Shown piece after piece: positions 46,244 to 54,013 of a DNA stretch of 54,709 bases. Under the pieces are notes generated by a model. The model was not told where the DNA came from. It saw nothing but the letters and a program-made list of their open reading frames with translations, and ran no database searches. A program made the translations under genes and the position numbers. Source of the stretch: Limobrevibacterium gyesilva (GTDB taxonomy: Bacteria > Pseudomonadota > Alphaproteobacteria > Acetobacterales > Acetobacteraceae); assembly GCF_025989185.1 (NCBI RefSeq), contig NZ_JAPDNT010000030.1, positions 1 to 54,709 of the forward strand, given 5' to 3'. Every line of letters starts with the position of its first letter. Within the stretch, counting starts at the first letter, position 1.

Positions 46244-47089
46244 ATGATTATCAGAATCGGCTTCAATATTGTGTGTGAGTGCCCGCAGCCGACGCCCATG
46301 GTGCTCATGCTGAACGTACATCCAACACGGGCCGGCGACGTCATCGCAGGCGACAAGGTCATTTGCGACACCGTAGAACCGCTTCGGACATACCGGGACA
46401 GCTTCGGAAATATTTGCACACGCGTGGTCGCACCGCCCCGGGCGCGGTTCGTCAACAAGGCAATCATCAGGGACACTGGCCTTCCGGACCGTGTCGCAGT
46501 TGACGCGGCCGAGACTCCCGTCATCGAGCTTCCCGATGACGCCCTGCTCTACCTTATGGGCAGCCGGTACTGCGAAACGGATGAACTATCGGAGACGGCC
46601 TGGAAGCTTTTCGGAGCGACGCAACCGGGGTGGGCGCGGGTACAGGCGATCTGCGATTTCGTACATCGCCACATCCGCTTCGGCTACGAAAATGCCCGCT
46701 CGACACGCACGGCGGTCGACGCCTTTCGCGAAGGCAAGGGCGTGTGCCGGGACTTTGCCCATCTGGCCATCGCACTGTGCCGGGCCATGAATATTCCGGC
46801 GCGCTACTGCACGGGATATCTGGGTGACATCGGGGTGCCGATGGCGCCCTTTCCGATGGATTTCAGCGCCTGGTTCGAGGCGTATCTCGATGGCACGTGG
46901 TACGCATTCGACGCCCGGCACAACACGCCGCGCATTGGGCGCGTGTTGATGGCGCGTGGCCGCGATGCCGCAGACGTGCCTCTCATCAACAGTTTCGGCG
47001 CGCATACGTTGACGCAGTTCGACGTCTGGACCGAAGAGGCGACGGCACAGGACGACGGACGGATTGACGGCGCCCAGCGGGTCGCCTGA
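46244..47089 (+). CDS. Transglutaminase-like cysteine protease family protein
   Basis: A 281-residue protein. An N-terminal beta domain (about 1-95) precedes a transglutaminase-like papain-fold domain: catalytic Cys168 in GKGVCRDFAHLAIALCRAMN, then His in FSAWFEAYLDGTWYAFDARH with the Asp following. There is no signal peptide. Bacterial members act as proteases or peptide-crosslinking enzymes; the substrate is unknown. A perfect EcfG-type promoter lies about 90 bases upstream. Convergent with alkA. Confidence 0.88.
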   Translation: MIIRIGFNIVCECPQPTPMVLMLNVHPTRAGDVIAGDKVICDTVEPLRTYRDSFGNICTRVVAPPRARFVNKAIIRDTGLPDRVAVDAAETPVIELPDDALLYLMGSRYCETDELSETAWKLFGATQPGWARVQAICDFVHRHIRFGYENARSTRTAVDAFREGKGVCRDFAHLAIALCRAMNIPARYCTGYLGDIGVPMAPFPMDFSAWFEAYLDGTWYAFDARHNTPRIGRVLMARGRDAADVPLINSFGAHTLTQFDVWTEEATAQDDGRIDGAQRVA

Positions 47090-47147
47090 CCAGCGTCGCG
47101 AGCCTGCGGTGCCGATAGGTACGGGAGGCCAACCGCGGGCTGCATCC

Positions 47148-47783
47148 TTACCCGCCCGGCAGCACCATCTTCGTCTTCCTGCCCTCGTCGACCGCGCGCC
47201 ACAAGTACCAGGCGGCGGTGCTGCGATAGGGGGCATAGATGGCACCGAGCATCGCGAGTTCCTTCGGTTTCGGTTGCGCGTCGAGGCCGTGCAGCACCCG
47301 GAACCCCTCACGCACGCCGAAATCGTCCACCGGCAGGATGTCCGGCCGGCCCAGGGTGAACATCAGCAGCATCTCCACCGTCCAGCGGCCGACACCGCGG
47401 ATGGTGGTGAGGCGTTCGATCAGCGCCTCGTCCGACAGGCGCGCGGCGGCGCGGCGGGTGGGCACCACGCCGTCGGCGGCCTTGGCGGCAATGTCGCGGA
47501 TGGCGGCGACCTTGCCGGCGGAAAAGCCGCAGCCGCGCAAGGCGGCCTCGTCGGTCGCCAGCACCTGCTCGGGCGTGGGGAAGGGCGTGTCTGGATACAG
47601 GGCGACGAAGCGGGCGGTGATGGTGCGCGCGGCGGTGCCATGGAGCTGCTGATGGGCGATGGCACGCACCAGCGCCTCGTAAGGCTGGTGGCGATTGACT
47701 TCCAGGCCGCAGGGGCCGGTGCGGCGGATCAGCGCCTTCATCTTCGGGCAGGCGCGGCGGAGATGGGTGAGGGCGTCGCTCAT
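47148..47783 (-). CDS. alkA: DNA-3-methyladenine glycosylase II (AlkA family)
   Basis: A 211-residue base-excision glycosylase that removes alkylated purines. HhH-GPD fold: AIAHQQLHGTAARTI in the N-terminal helices, the helix-hairpin-helix LTTIRGVGRWTVEMLLMF, and the catalytic aspartate in ILPVDDFGVREG. It lacks the N-terminal domain of E. coli AlkA, as in the shorter Mag/AlkA form. It lies 13 bases after the permease-family gene on the same strand. Confidence 0.92.
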   Translation of the reverse strand: MSDALTHLRRACPKMKALIRRTGPCGLEVNRHQPYEALVRAIAHQQLHGTAARTITARFVALYPDTPFPTPEQVLATDEAALRGCGFSAGKVAAIRDIAAKAADGVVPTRRAAARLSDEALIERLTTIRGVGRWTVEMLLMFTLGRPDILPVDDFGVREGFRVLHGLDAQPKPKELAMLGAIYAPYRSTAAWYLWRAVDEGRKTKMVLPGG

Positions 47784-47796
47784 GGAACGAACAATG

Positions 47797-49197
47797 TCAT
47801 CCGACCGCGACGGCGACCAGCCCCACCGCCAGGCCAAGCGCGAACAGCGGCCAGGCAAGCCGCCAGACGCGGGCGGGCGTGGCGCCGTCGCCGGCAAGCC
47901 CGCTGGCAATGGCGCTGATCTGGGGCGACAGGACCAGGAACAGGGTGCCGTTCTGCACCGCCGGCAGCACCGTGGGGCCGAGCCCGGCGACGCGGCCGAG
48001 GGCGGCCTGCAACGGCATCATGGCGGCGTTCGAGCCGACATTGGTGCCGGCGAAGAACCCGGCGATCCCGGCCAGCAGCGGCGCCGCGAACGGCGCGAAC
48101 TGGCCGAGCGCGCCGGCCAGCGCGGTGGCGAGCGCCTGCGGCACCCCGGCATTGGACAGGAAGCGGGCGAGCAGCACGAACATCAGCAGGGCCAGCGCCG
48201 GCCGCTGTGCCCGCCGCAGCGCGCCCAGCGCCACCCCGGCCGGGTTGGCACGGCGCAGCAACAGCGCCAGCGCCACCAGCCACAGCGCCGCCATGGCGTG
48301 GTTCAGCGGCAGCGCGGGCAGGTCGGGGAAAGGGCGCAGGGCGGGAGCGTCGCGCCAGAGCCGGCTGCCCAGCAGCACGGCGGCCAGCAACGTGTAGGGA
48401 AAGGCCGCGGCCACTGCGCGCTGCCAGCCTTCGCGGCCGCGCGGGGGCGCGTTGCGCAACAGCTTCGCCGCCAGCACCGGCCCGGTCGCCAGCAGGCCGC
48501 ACACCTCCCACGGCACCAGATGGTGCCAGACCACCAGCAGGCCGCCGACGGCGCCGACCCAGGCAAGCTGCTCGGCCCGTCGCGAATTGGGAACAGGATG
48601 CCCGGCGATGGCGCTGAGGCGCCAGAACAGCAGCAGCACGAACGGCAATTCGGCCGCCAGGATGATGGCGTTGCGCGCCGCCAGCTCCTGCGCCGGCACG
48701 CCGGCGAGGGCGGCGCCGACGGCGGTGCCCGGCCCCAACCCGCCCCAGGGGATCAGCAACTGGCTCAACAGCCCGATCGCCGCGGCCGGCGCGCCGGCGA
48801 CGCCGATGCGCCGGAAGCTGGCGACGGCGAACACGCAGCCCACGCCGAAGCCGGTGACGGTCTCGGCGAAGGGGCCGAGCAGGAAGGCGCCGGTGAACAG
48901 CACGTCCGCCGCATCGCCGGGCCGGTCCGGCTGCGCAGTGTCCTGATGGGCGCCGACGGCGGCATGGAACACCAGGCCGCCGATGATGATGCCGACCGGA
49001 ATGACCGCAAGCCACAGCCCCTGGGCGGCGCTGTCCGCCACGAAGCTTGCCATGACGCCGGCGCCCGGCTCGGCGAGCCACGCCGCCGGCAGGGTGAGCG
49101 CCAGCGCCACGGCGCAGGCCAGCACCGGCCCGGTGCGCCCGGAGGCGAGCAGCGCAACCAGCGCAAGCAGCGGCAGGGCCTGGATCAGCAGCGTCAT
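47797..49197 (-). CDS. Lactate permease (LctP) family transporter
   Basis: A 466-residue membrane protein with about twelve or more helices. GPFAETVTGFGVGCVFAVAS and FFAGTNVGSNAAMMPLQAAL correspond to the two duplicated family signatures of LctP/GlcA. It is shorter than E. coli LctP (about 550). It probably imports a hydroxy- or other carboxylate, which would fit the catabolic operon transcribed divergently, but this is inference. The start at 49197 removes a non-hydrophobic extension from the upstream Met. Confidence 0.82.
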   Translation of the reverse strand: MTLLIQALPLLALVALLASGRTGPVLACAVALALTLPAAWLAEPGAGVMASFVADSAAQGLWLAVIPVGIIIGGLVFHAAVGAHQDTAQPDRPGDAADVLFTGAFLLGPFAETVTGFGVGCVFAVASFRRIGVAGAPAAAIGLLSQLLIPWGGLGPGTAVGAALAGVPAQELAARNAIILAAELPFVLLLFWRLSAIAGHPVPNSRRAEQLAWVGAVGGLLVVWHHLVPWEVCGLLATGPVLAAKLLRNAPPRGREGWQRAVAAAFPYTLLAAVLLGSRLWRDAPALRPFPDLPALPLNHAMAALWLVALALLLRRANPAGVALGALRRAQRPALALLMFVLLARFLSNAGVPQALATALAGALGQFAPFAAPLLAGIAGFFAGTNVGSNAAMMPLQAALGRVAGLGPTVLPAVQNGTLFLVLSPQISAIASGLAGDGATPARVWRLAWPLFALGLAVGLVAVAVG

Positions 49198-49385
49198 GGA
49201 GTCAGCATGCCAGCAACCGATGGATGTCACGACAGCGTGAACCGCACGCGTGCCGCGTGTCCGGCAAGCTCTTGCTGCTTGCTTCGTCCCCGGCGGCGGG
49301 CGCTAGATTGCAGCACGTCGGGCGGGAATCCGACAGGTGGCTCGTTCGGCTCCCTGCCGCGAGACGGCTCCGAAGGACCGTGGTC

Positions 49386-49595
49386 ATGACCAAGATCTAC
49401 CGGCTCGTTGCGACCGACGACGATCTCGAGGCAGCGGATCGCCAGACATCGAGTCTGGCCGGACTGGCCTTGACCCTGCTCATCGTCGTCGTCTGCCTGT
49501 TCGTGTTCAAGGAGCTGCAGTCCAAGACGGCGATCGAGGATTGCCTGATGGCCGGCCGCACCAATTGCGACATCCTGGTGGCCAGGATTCAGTGA
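49386..49595 (+). CDS. Small single-pass membrane protein
   Basis: A 69-residue protein: a polar N-terminus (MTKIYRLVATDDDLEAADRQ), one helix (LAGLALTLLIVVVCLFVF), and a short external part with two cysteines (DCLMAGRTNCD) that could form a disulfide. AAGGA precedes the ATG. No family is recognised; it lies 97 bases before the creatininase-family gene. Confidence 0.65.
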   Translation: MTKIYRLVATDDDLEAADRQTSSLAGLALTLLIVVVCLFVFKELQSKTAIEDCLMAGRTNCDILVARIQ

Positions 49596-49692
49596 TCCTG
49601 GCCGGGCCCGCGCGCCATTGAACAAACCACCCGATTGACCTTCGCGCCATCTGTGGCAGCGTGCATCCCGCAACAGCAGGCCGGGGGATTCG

Positions 49693-50385
49693 ATGCGCGT
49701 CGCCGAGATGGACTGGCGGATGATCGAGGATTGGGTGCGCAACGACGACCGCGCGGTCCTGCCGCTGGGCAGCACGGAGCAGCATGCCGGGCTGTCGCTG
49801 CTCACCGATGCCATCCTGGCCGAGCGCGTGGCGGTGGAAGCGGCCGAGCCGCTGGGCATTCCGGTGTTCCCGGCGATTCCCTTCGGACTCGCACCGTATT
49901 TCCAGGCCTATCCCGGCAGCATCACGCTGCGTGTGGCCACGCTGTGCTCGGTGGTGTCGGACGTGCTGGACAGCCTCAAGCGCAGCGGGTTCCGGCGCAT
50001 CGTCATCGTCAACGGGCATGGCGGCAACCAGCCGGCGGCGGCGCTGGCGCAGGAATGGATGATGGACAACCCGGATTGCCGCGTGCGCTTCCACGACTGG
50101 TGGCGCGCGCCGCGCACGTTTGCGCAGGTGCAGGCCACCGACCGCGTGGCGAGCCACGGCAGCTGGATGGAGAATTTCCCCTGGACGCGCCTGCCGACCA
50201 CGCCGGCCGATGAGGCGAAGGAGATGGTCGACACCGACCGGCTGAAGACACTGCCGCCGTTCGAGGCGCGCACGCTGCTGGAGGACGGCAATTTCGGCGG
50301 CCGCACCCAGCGCGGCGACAACGAGTTGATGGCGATCTGGAACATCGCCGTGGAGGAAACCCGCGCGATGCTGGAGACATGGTGA
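49693..50385 (+). CDS. Creatininase family amidohydrolase
   Basis: A 230-residue metal-dependent amidohydrolase. Ligand motifs are visible: LPLGSTEQHAGLSLLTDAIL (Glu, His, Asp), IVNGHGGN (His), and a late Glu region in RGDNELMAIWNIA. Family members open cyclic amides such as creatinine or lactams. It overlaps the next gene by one base (TGATG) and heads a four-gene coupled operon, so the likely role is the first hydrolytic step on an unknown cyclic or amide substrate. Confidence 0.85.
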   Translation: MRVAEMDWRMIEDWVRNDDRAVLPLGSTEQHAGLSLLTDAILAERVAVEAAEPLGIPVFPAIPFGLAPYFQAYPGSITLRVATLCSVVSDVLDSLKRSGFRRIVIVNGHGGNQPAAALAQEWMMDNPDCRVRFHDWWRAPRTFAQVQATDRVASHGSWMENFPWTRLPTTPADEAKEMVDTDRLKTLPPFEARTLLEDGNFGGRTQRGDNELMAIWNIAVEETRAMLETW

Positions 50386-51395
50386 TGCAGCCGATCCTGA
50401 TCTGGGGCGCGGGCGCCATCGGCGGCTCGGTCGGCGCCTGGCTGAAGCGGGCCGGCCATGACGTGACCATGGTCGATGTGGTGGAAGACCATGTGGCGGC
50501 GATCCGCGGCCCCGGCCTGCGCATCACCGGACCGGTGGAGCAGTTCTCGGTCGTCGCCCCGGCGCTGACGCCGCAACAGGTGACGGGCACGTGGCGGCAC
50601 ATCTTCCTGGCGGTGAAGGCGCACCACACGGAGGCCGCCTGCCGGGCGCTGATGCCGCATCTGGCGCAGGACGGCTATGTGCTGTCGCTGCAGAACGGGC
50701 TGTGCGAGACGGTGATCGAACGCATCGTCGGGCGCGATCGCACCATCGGCGCCTTCGTCAATTTCAGCGCCGACTGGATCGCACCCGGCGAGATCATGTT
50801 CGGCGGCCGCGGCGCGGCGGTGCTGGGCGAGGTGACCGGGCGCATGACGCCGCGCCTGGAAGAGCTGCACCGGGTGATGCTGGACTTCGAGCCGAACGCC
50901 ATCACCACGCCGGCGATCTGGGGCTATCTGTGGGGCAAGCTCGGCTATGGCGCGATGCTGTTCGCGCAGGCGCTGGGCGACAAGGGCATCGCCGACTGCC
51001 TGGCGCGGCCCGAGCTGCTGCCGGTCTGGCGCGCGCTCGGCCGCGAGGCGGTGGAGGTGGCGCTGGCCGAAGGCGTGGACCCGCAGGGCTTCAACGGCTT
51101 CGATCCGCGCGCGTTCATGCCCAATGCGCCGATGGATGCGGCGCGCGCCTGCGTCGAGGCGATGGTGGCGTTCAACCGTCCCAACGCCAAGACCCATTCC
51201 GGCGTGTGGCGCGACCTCGCGGTGCGCAAGCGGCGCACCGAGATCGACGTGCAGATCGCCCCGATCGCCGAGATCGGCGCGCGGCACGGCATCGCCTGCC
51301 CGACGGTGGCCAAGCTGGTGGCGATGATCCACGAAATCGAGGACGGCAAGCGTCCGATGTCCGACGACAACCTTCTGGAGTTGATCCCCGCATGA
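50385..51395 (+). CDS. 2-dehydropantoate 2-reductase family protein
   Basis: A 336-residue NADPH-dependent dehydrogenase of the ApbA/PanE family. It shows the Rossmann motif ILIWGAGAIGGSVGAWL, the catalytic Lys in WGKLGYGAM, and a C-terminal helical domain with NAKTHSGVWRDLAVRKRRTE. True PanE enzymes are about 300 residues and sit near panB/panC. The catabolic context here suggests a different 2-keto or 2-hydroxy acid. ATG 50385 is preferred over 50379 because GGAGAC is then correctly spaced. Confidence 0.85.
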   Translation: MQPILIWGAGAIGGSVGAWLKRAGHDVTMVDVVEDHVAAIRGPGLRITGPVEQFSVVAPALTPQQVTGTWRHIFLAVKAHHTEAACRALMPHLAQDGYVLSLQNGLCETVIERIVGRDRTIGAFVNFSADWIAPGEIMFGGRGAAVLGEVTGRMTPRLEELHRVMLDFEPNAITTPAIWGYLWGKLGYGAMLFAQALGDKGIADCLARPELLPVWRALGREAVEVALAEGVDPQGFNGFDPRAFMPNAPMDAARACVEAMVAFNRPNAKTHSGVWRDLAVRKRRTEIDVQIAPIAEIGARHGIACPTVAKLVAMIHEIEDGKRPMSDDNLLELIPA

Positions 51396-52150
51396 ATCTT
51401 CGTTTCGACGGCAAGGTCGTCGTGGTCAGCGGCGCCGGCCACGGCTTCGGGCGCACCATCGCGCAGACCTTCGCGGGCCTCGGCGCCGTCGTGCATGGTT
51501 GCGACCTTTCGGCCGAGGAACTGGCCGAAACCGCGCGGCACGGCAACATCTACACCCGGGTGGTGGACCTGACCGACCGCAAGGCGGCGGCGGCGTGGAT
51601 CCATGACATCGAGGCGCAGTCGAGCGGCCGGGCGGTGTTCTGCCTGGTGAACAATGCCGGCGGCGTGGCCGGCCAGGCGCCCCGGCCGCTGGACGAGGTG
51701 CCCGACGAGGACTGGGACCGCATCTTCGCCATCAACGTGGGCGCCGCCATGGTGCTGTCGCGGGCGGCCGCGCCGGCGATGAAGAAGGCGGGGCATGGGC
51801 GCATCGTCAACATCAGCTCGGGCGCGGGGCTGCAGGCGTCGCTGACGGGCATCCAGGCCTATTGCAGCGCCAAGCACGCGGTGATCGGGCTGACCCGGCA
51901 GCTTGCGCACGAGTTCGGGCCGTTCGGCATCACCGTCAACTCGGTGGCGCCCGGCTTCATCCGCACCAATGCCTCCACCGAGAAGCAGTGGGAGAGCTAT
52001 GGGGCGGACGGGCAGAAGGCGCTGGTGGAGCGCATCGCCATGAAGCGGCTGGGCAGCGCCGAGGACATCGCCAATGCGGTGATCTTCTTCGCCTCGGAGC
52101 TGGCGGGCTTCGTGAACGGGCAGGTGATCCAGGTGGACGGCGGCCGGTGA
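51392..52150 (+). CDS. SDR family oxidoreductase
   Basis: A classical 252-residue short-chain dehydrogenase: SGAGHGFGRTIAQTF (cofactor), VNNAGGVAG, Ser in NISSGAGLQ, Tyr-x3-Lys in YCSAKHAV, PGFIRTNA, and QVDGGR at the end. The substrate is unknown. It overlaps its upstream neighbour by four bases and the next gene by four (GTGA), so all are co-translated. Confidence 0.9.
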   Translation: MNLRFDGKVVVVSGAGHGFGRTIAQTFAGLGAVVHGCDLSAEELAETARHGNIYTRVVDLTDRKAAAAWIHDIEAQSSGRAVFCLVNNAGGVAGQAPRPLDEVPDEDWDRIFAINVGAAMVLSRAAAPAMKKAGHGRIVNISSGAGLQASLTGIQAYCSAKHAVIGLTRQLAHEFGPFGITVNSVAPGFIRTNASTEKQWESYGADGQKALVERIAMKRLGSAEDIANAVIFFASELAGFVNGQVIQVDGGR

Positions 52151-53520
52151 TCGAAGCGGTCGACGCCTGGCTGGCGGCGCACCGCCAGCGGCTGCTGGAC
52201 GAGCTGTTCGCCTTCATCCGTGCCCCCAGCGTGTCCACCGACCCGGCCTATGCCGAGGGGATGCGGCAGGCGGCCGCGCTGCTGGAGGGCCGCTTGCGAC
52301 GGATCGGCCTGGACAATGTGCGGCTGCTGGATGGCGGCGGCCACAAGAGCGTCTATGGCGAATGGCTCGGGGCGCCGGGGCAGCCGACCATCCTGGTCTA
52401 TGGCCATTACGACGTGCAGCCGCCCGATCCGCTGGAATTGTGGGAGACCCCGCCGTTCGAGCCGACGCTGCGCGACGGACGGATCCATGCCCGCGGGGCC
52501 TCGGACGACAAGGCACCGCTGTGGATCGCGGTGTCGGCCATCGAGGCGTGGCTCGCGGTCGCCGGCCGGCTACCGGTGAACGTGAAGCTGCTGCTGGAGG
52601 GCGAGGAGGAGGTGGGCAGCCAGAGCCTGCCGGCGATCATGGCGGCGCATCGCGACCTGCTGGCGGCGGACGTGCTGATCTCCGCCGATGGCGGGCGCTG
52701 GCGGCCGGGCGTGTCGAGCGTGAATACCAACAGCCGCGGGCTCGTGGCGTTGGAGCTGACGGTGCGCACGGCGGCGCGCGACCTGCATTCCGGGCGCTTC
52801 GGCGGGCCCGTGGGCAATGCGCCGATGGCGCTGGCGCGGCTGCTGGCCAGCCTGCACGACGAGCGCAACCGCATCGCCGTGCCCGGCTTCTTCGACGGCC
52901 TGCAACGGCCGGGCAACGCCGACATCGCCAGCATGCATGCGCTGGGCTTCGACGAGGCGGCGTTCTTCAGCGAGATCGGCGCCCGGCCGGGTGCGATGGA
53001 GCCGGGCGTGTCGCTGCTGGAATCGCTGTGGTTCCGCCCGACGCTGGAGGTGAACGGCATTGCCGGGGGCTATGACGGTCCCGGCGGCAAGACGGTGATT
53101 CCGTGCGAGGCGCGGGCCAAGATCAGCTGCCGGCTGGGCCCGGGCCAGGCGCCCGCGCAGGTGGCCAACGCGGTGGACGCGCATCTGCGCGCCCATTGCC
53201 CGGATTGGGTGGAACTGGAGATCAGCCACGAGCGCAAAGGCACCGCTGCCTATGCGGTGCCGGAGGACGACCCCTATCTGGCAGCCGTGGAGCGGGTGGT
53301 CGAGCGCGTGCACGGCGCGAAGCCGCTGCGCGTCGGAGTGGGCGGCACCCTGCCGATCTCGGCCATGGCCAAGGAGATGCTGGAGCTGGAGACGGTGATG
53401 CTGTCCTACGCCATCGCCGACGAGCGCATTCATGCGCCCAACGAGTTCTTCCGGCTGTCGAGCTTCGATGAGGGGCTCGCCGCCTGGGCCCGGTTGCTGC
53501 CGGAGCTGGTCCGGGCCTGA
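52147..53520 (+). CDS. M20 family dipeptidase
   Basis: A 457-residue zinc dipeptidase or amidohydrolase. YGHYDVQPPDPLELWETPPF (His, Asp), EGEEEVGSQS (catalytic Glu pair), DLHSGRFGGPVGNAPMAL in the lid domain, and a terminal RIHAPNEFFRLS (last His) are typical of the CNDP/PepV-like dipeptidase branch. It starts with GTG (52147) overlapping the SDR stop. It ends the operon. It probably hydrolyses an N-acyl or dipeptide-like intermediate of the pathway. Confidence 0.9.
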   Translation: MIEAVDAWLAAHRQRLLDELFAFIRAPSVSTDPAYAEGMRQAAALLEGRLRRIGLDNVRLLDGGGHKSVYGEWLGAPGQPTILVYGHYDVQPPDPLELWETPPFEPTLRDGRIHARGASDDKAPLWIAVSAIEAWLAVAGRLPVNVKLLLEGEEEVGSQSLPAIMAAHRDLLAADVLISADGGRWRPGVSSVNTNSRGLVALELTVRTAARDLHSGRFGGPVGNAPMALARLLASLHDERNRIAVPGFFDGLQRPGNADIASMHALGFDEAAFFSEIGARPGAMEPGVSLLESLWFRPTLEVNGIAGGYDGPGGKTVIPCEARAKISCRLGPGQAPAQVANAVDAHLRAHCPDWVELEISHERKGTAAYAVPEDDPYLAAVERVVERVHGAKPLRVGVGGTLPISAMAKEMLELETVMLSYAIADERIHAPNEFFRLSSFDEGLAAWARLLPELVRA

Positions 53521-54013
53521 GTGGCCCGACCTGAACAGCCGGAACGGCGTCCACACGGACGGCCTGCGCACGGCCGCTGCCCTCGCGCAGCTGTGATGAG
53601 GCGGCAAGATTGTCCCGCCCCCGGCGGGTCCCATATCGGTCGGGACGGCTGGTGCCACGCGTGCGCGGTGGCTGACTGCGGGTGCGCCGGGCGCTCACCA
53701 GACAGATAGAGACCCGAGATTATGTTGTCTGGTGGAAAATCCGCCTAGCGCATTGAAAGCCACGGCGAACCGGCAAGTGCCACGGCAGTATGGCCGTGAA
53801 CTCAGGCAGCCCTCGAGTGCCCTTTTGCGTCACCAAACGACAGTTGCACGAAGTTTCGTAACATAACGCTGCTTAGCGTGTCGTATTTATAAGCGGGTCG
53901 ACCGGAACGTTATTATAATCAGGGCGCAGGCAGGTTTTCGGTATCCGCGATGACTCGGGATTGCAACGGCTGGCGCTCCAGTGGAATGCGCGGCCAACCA
54001 GGAAGATCGATCA
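53521..54013. other. Gene-free region upstream of the repeat protein
   Basis: About 490 bases with an AT-rich second half. A perfect TATAAT (53914-53919) lies 95 bases before the repeat-protein start but has no recognisable -35. A small hairpin ACGCT-GCTT-AGCGT is at 53866-53879. No gene is supported. Confidence 0.5.

Noticed and set aside
53866-53879. ACGCT/AGCGT hairpin before the repeat protein
   Set aside because: Only five base pairs, not next to a gene end and without a T-run; likely chance.
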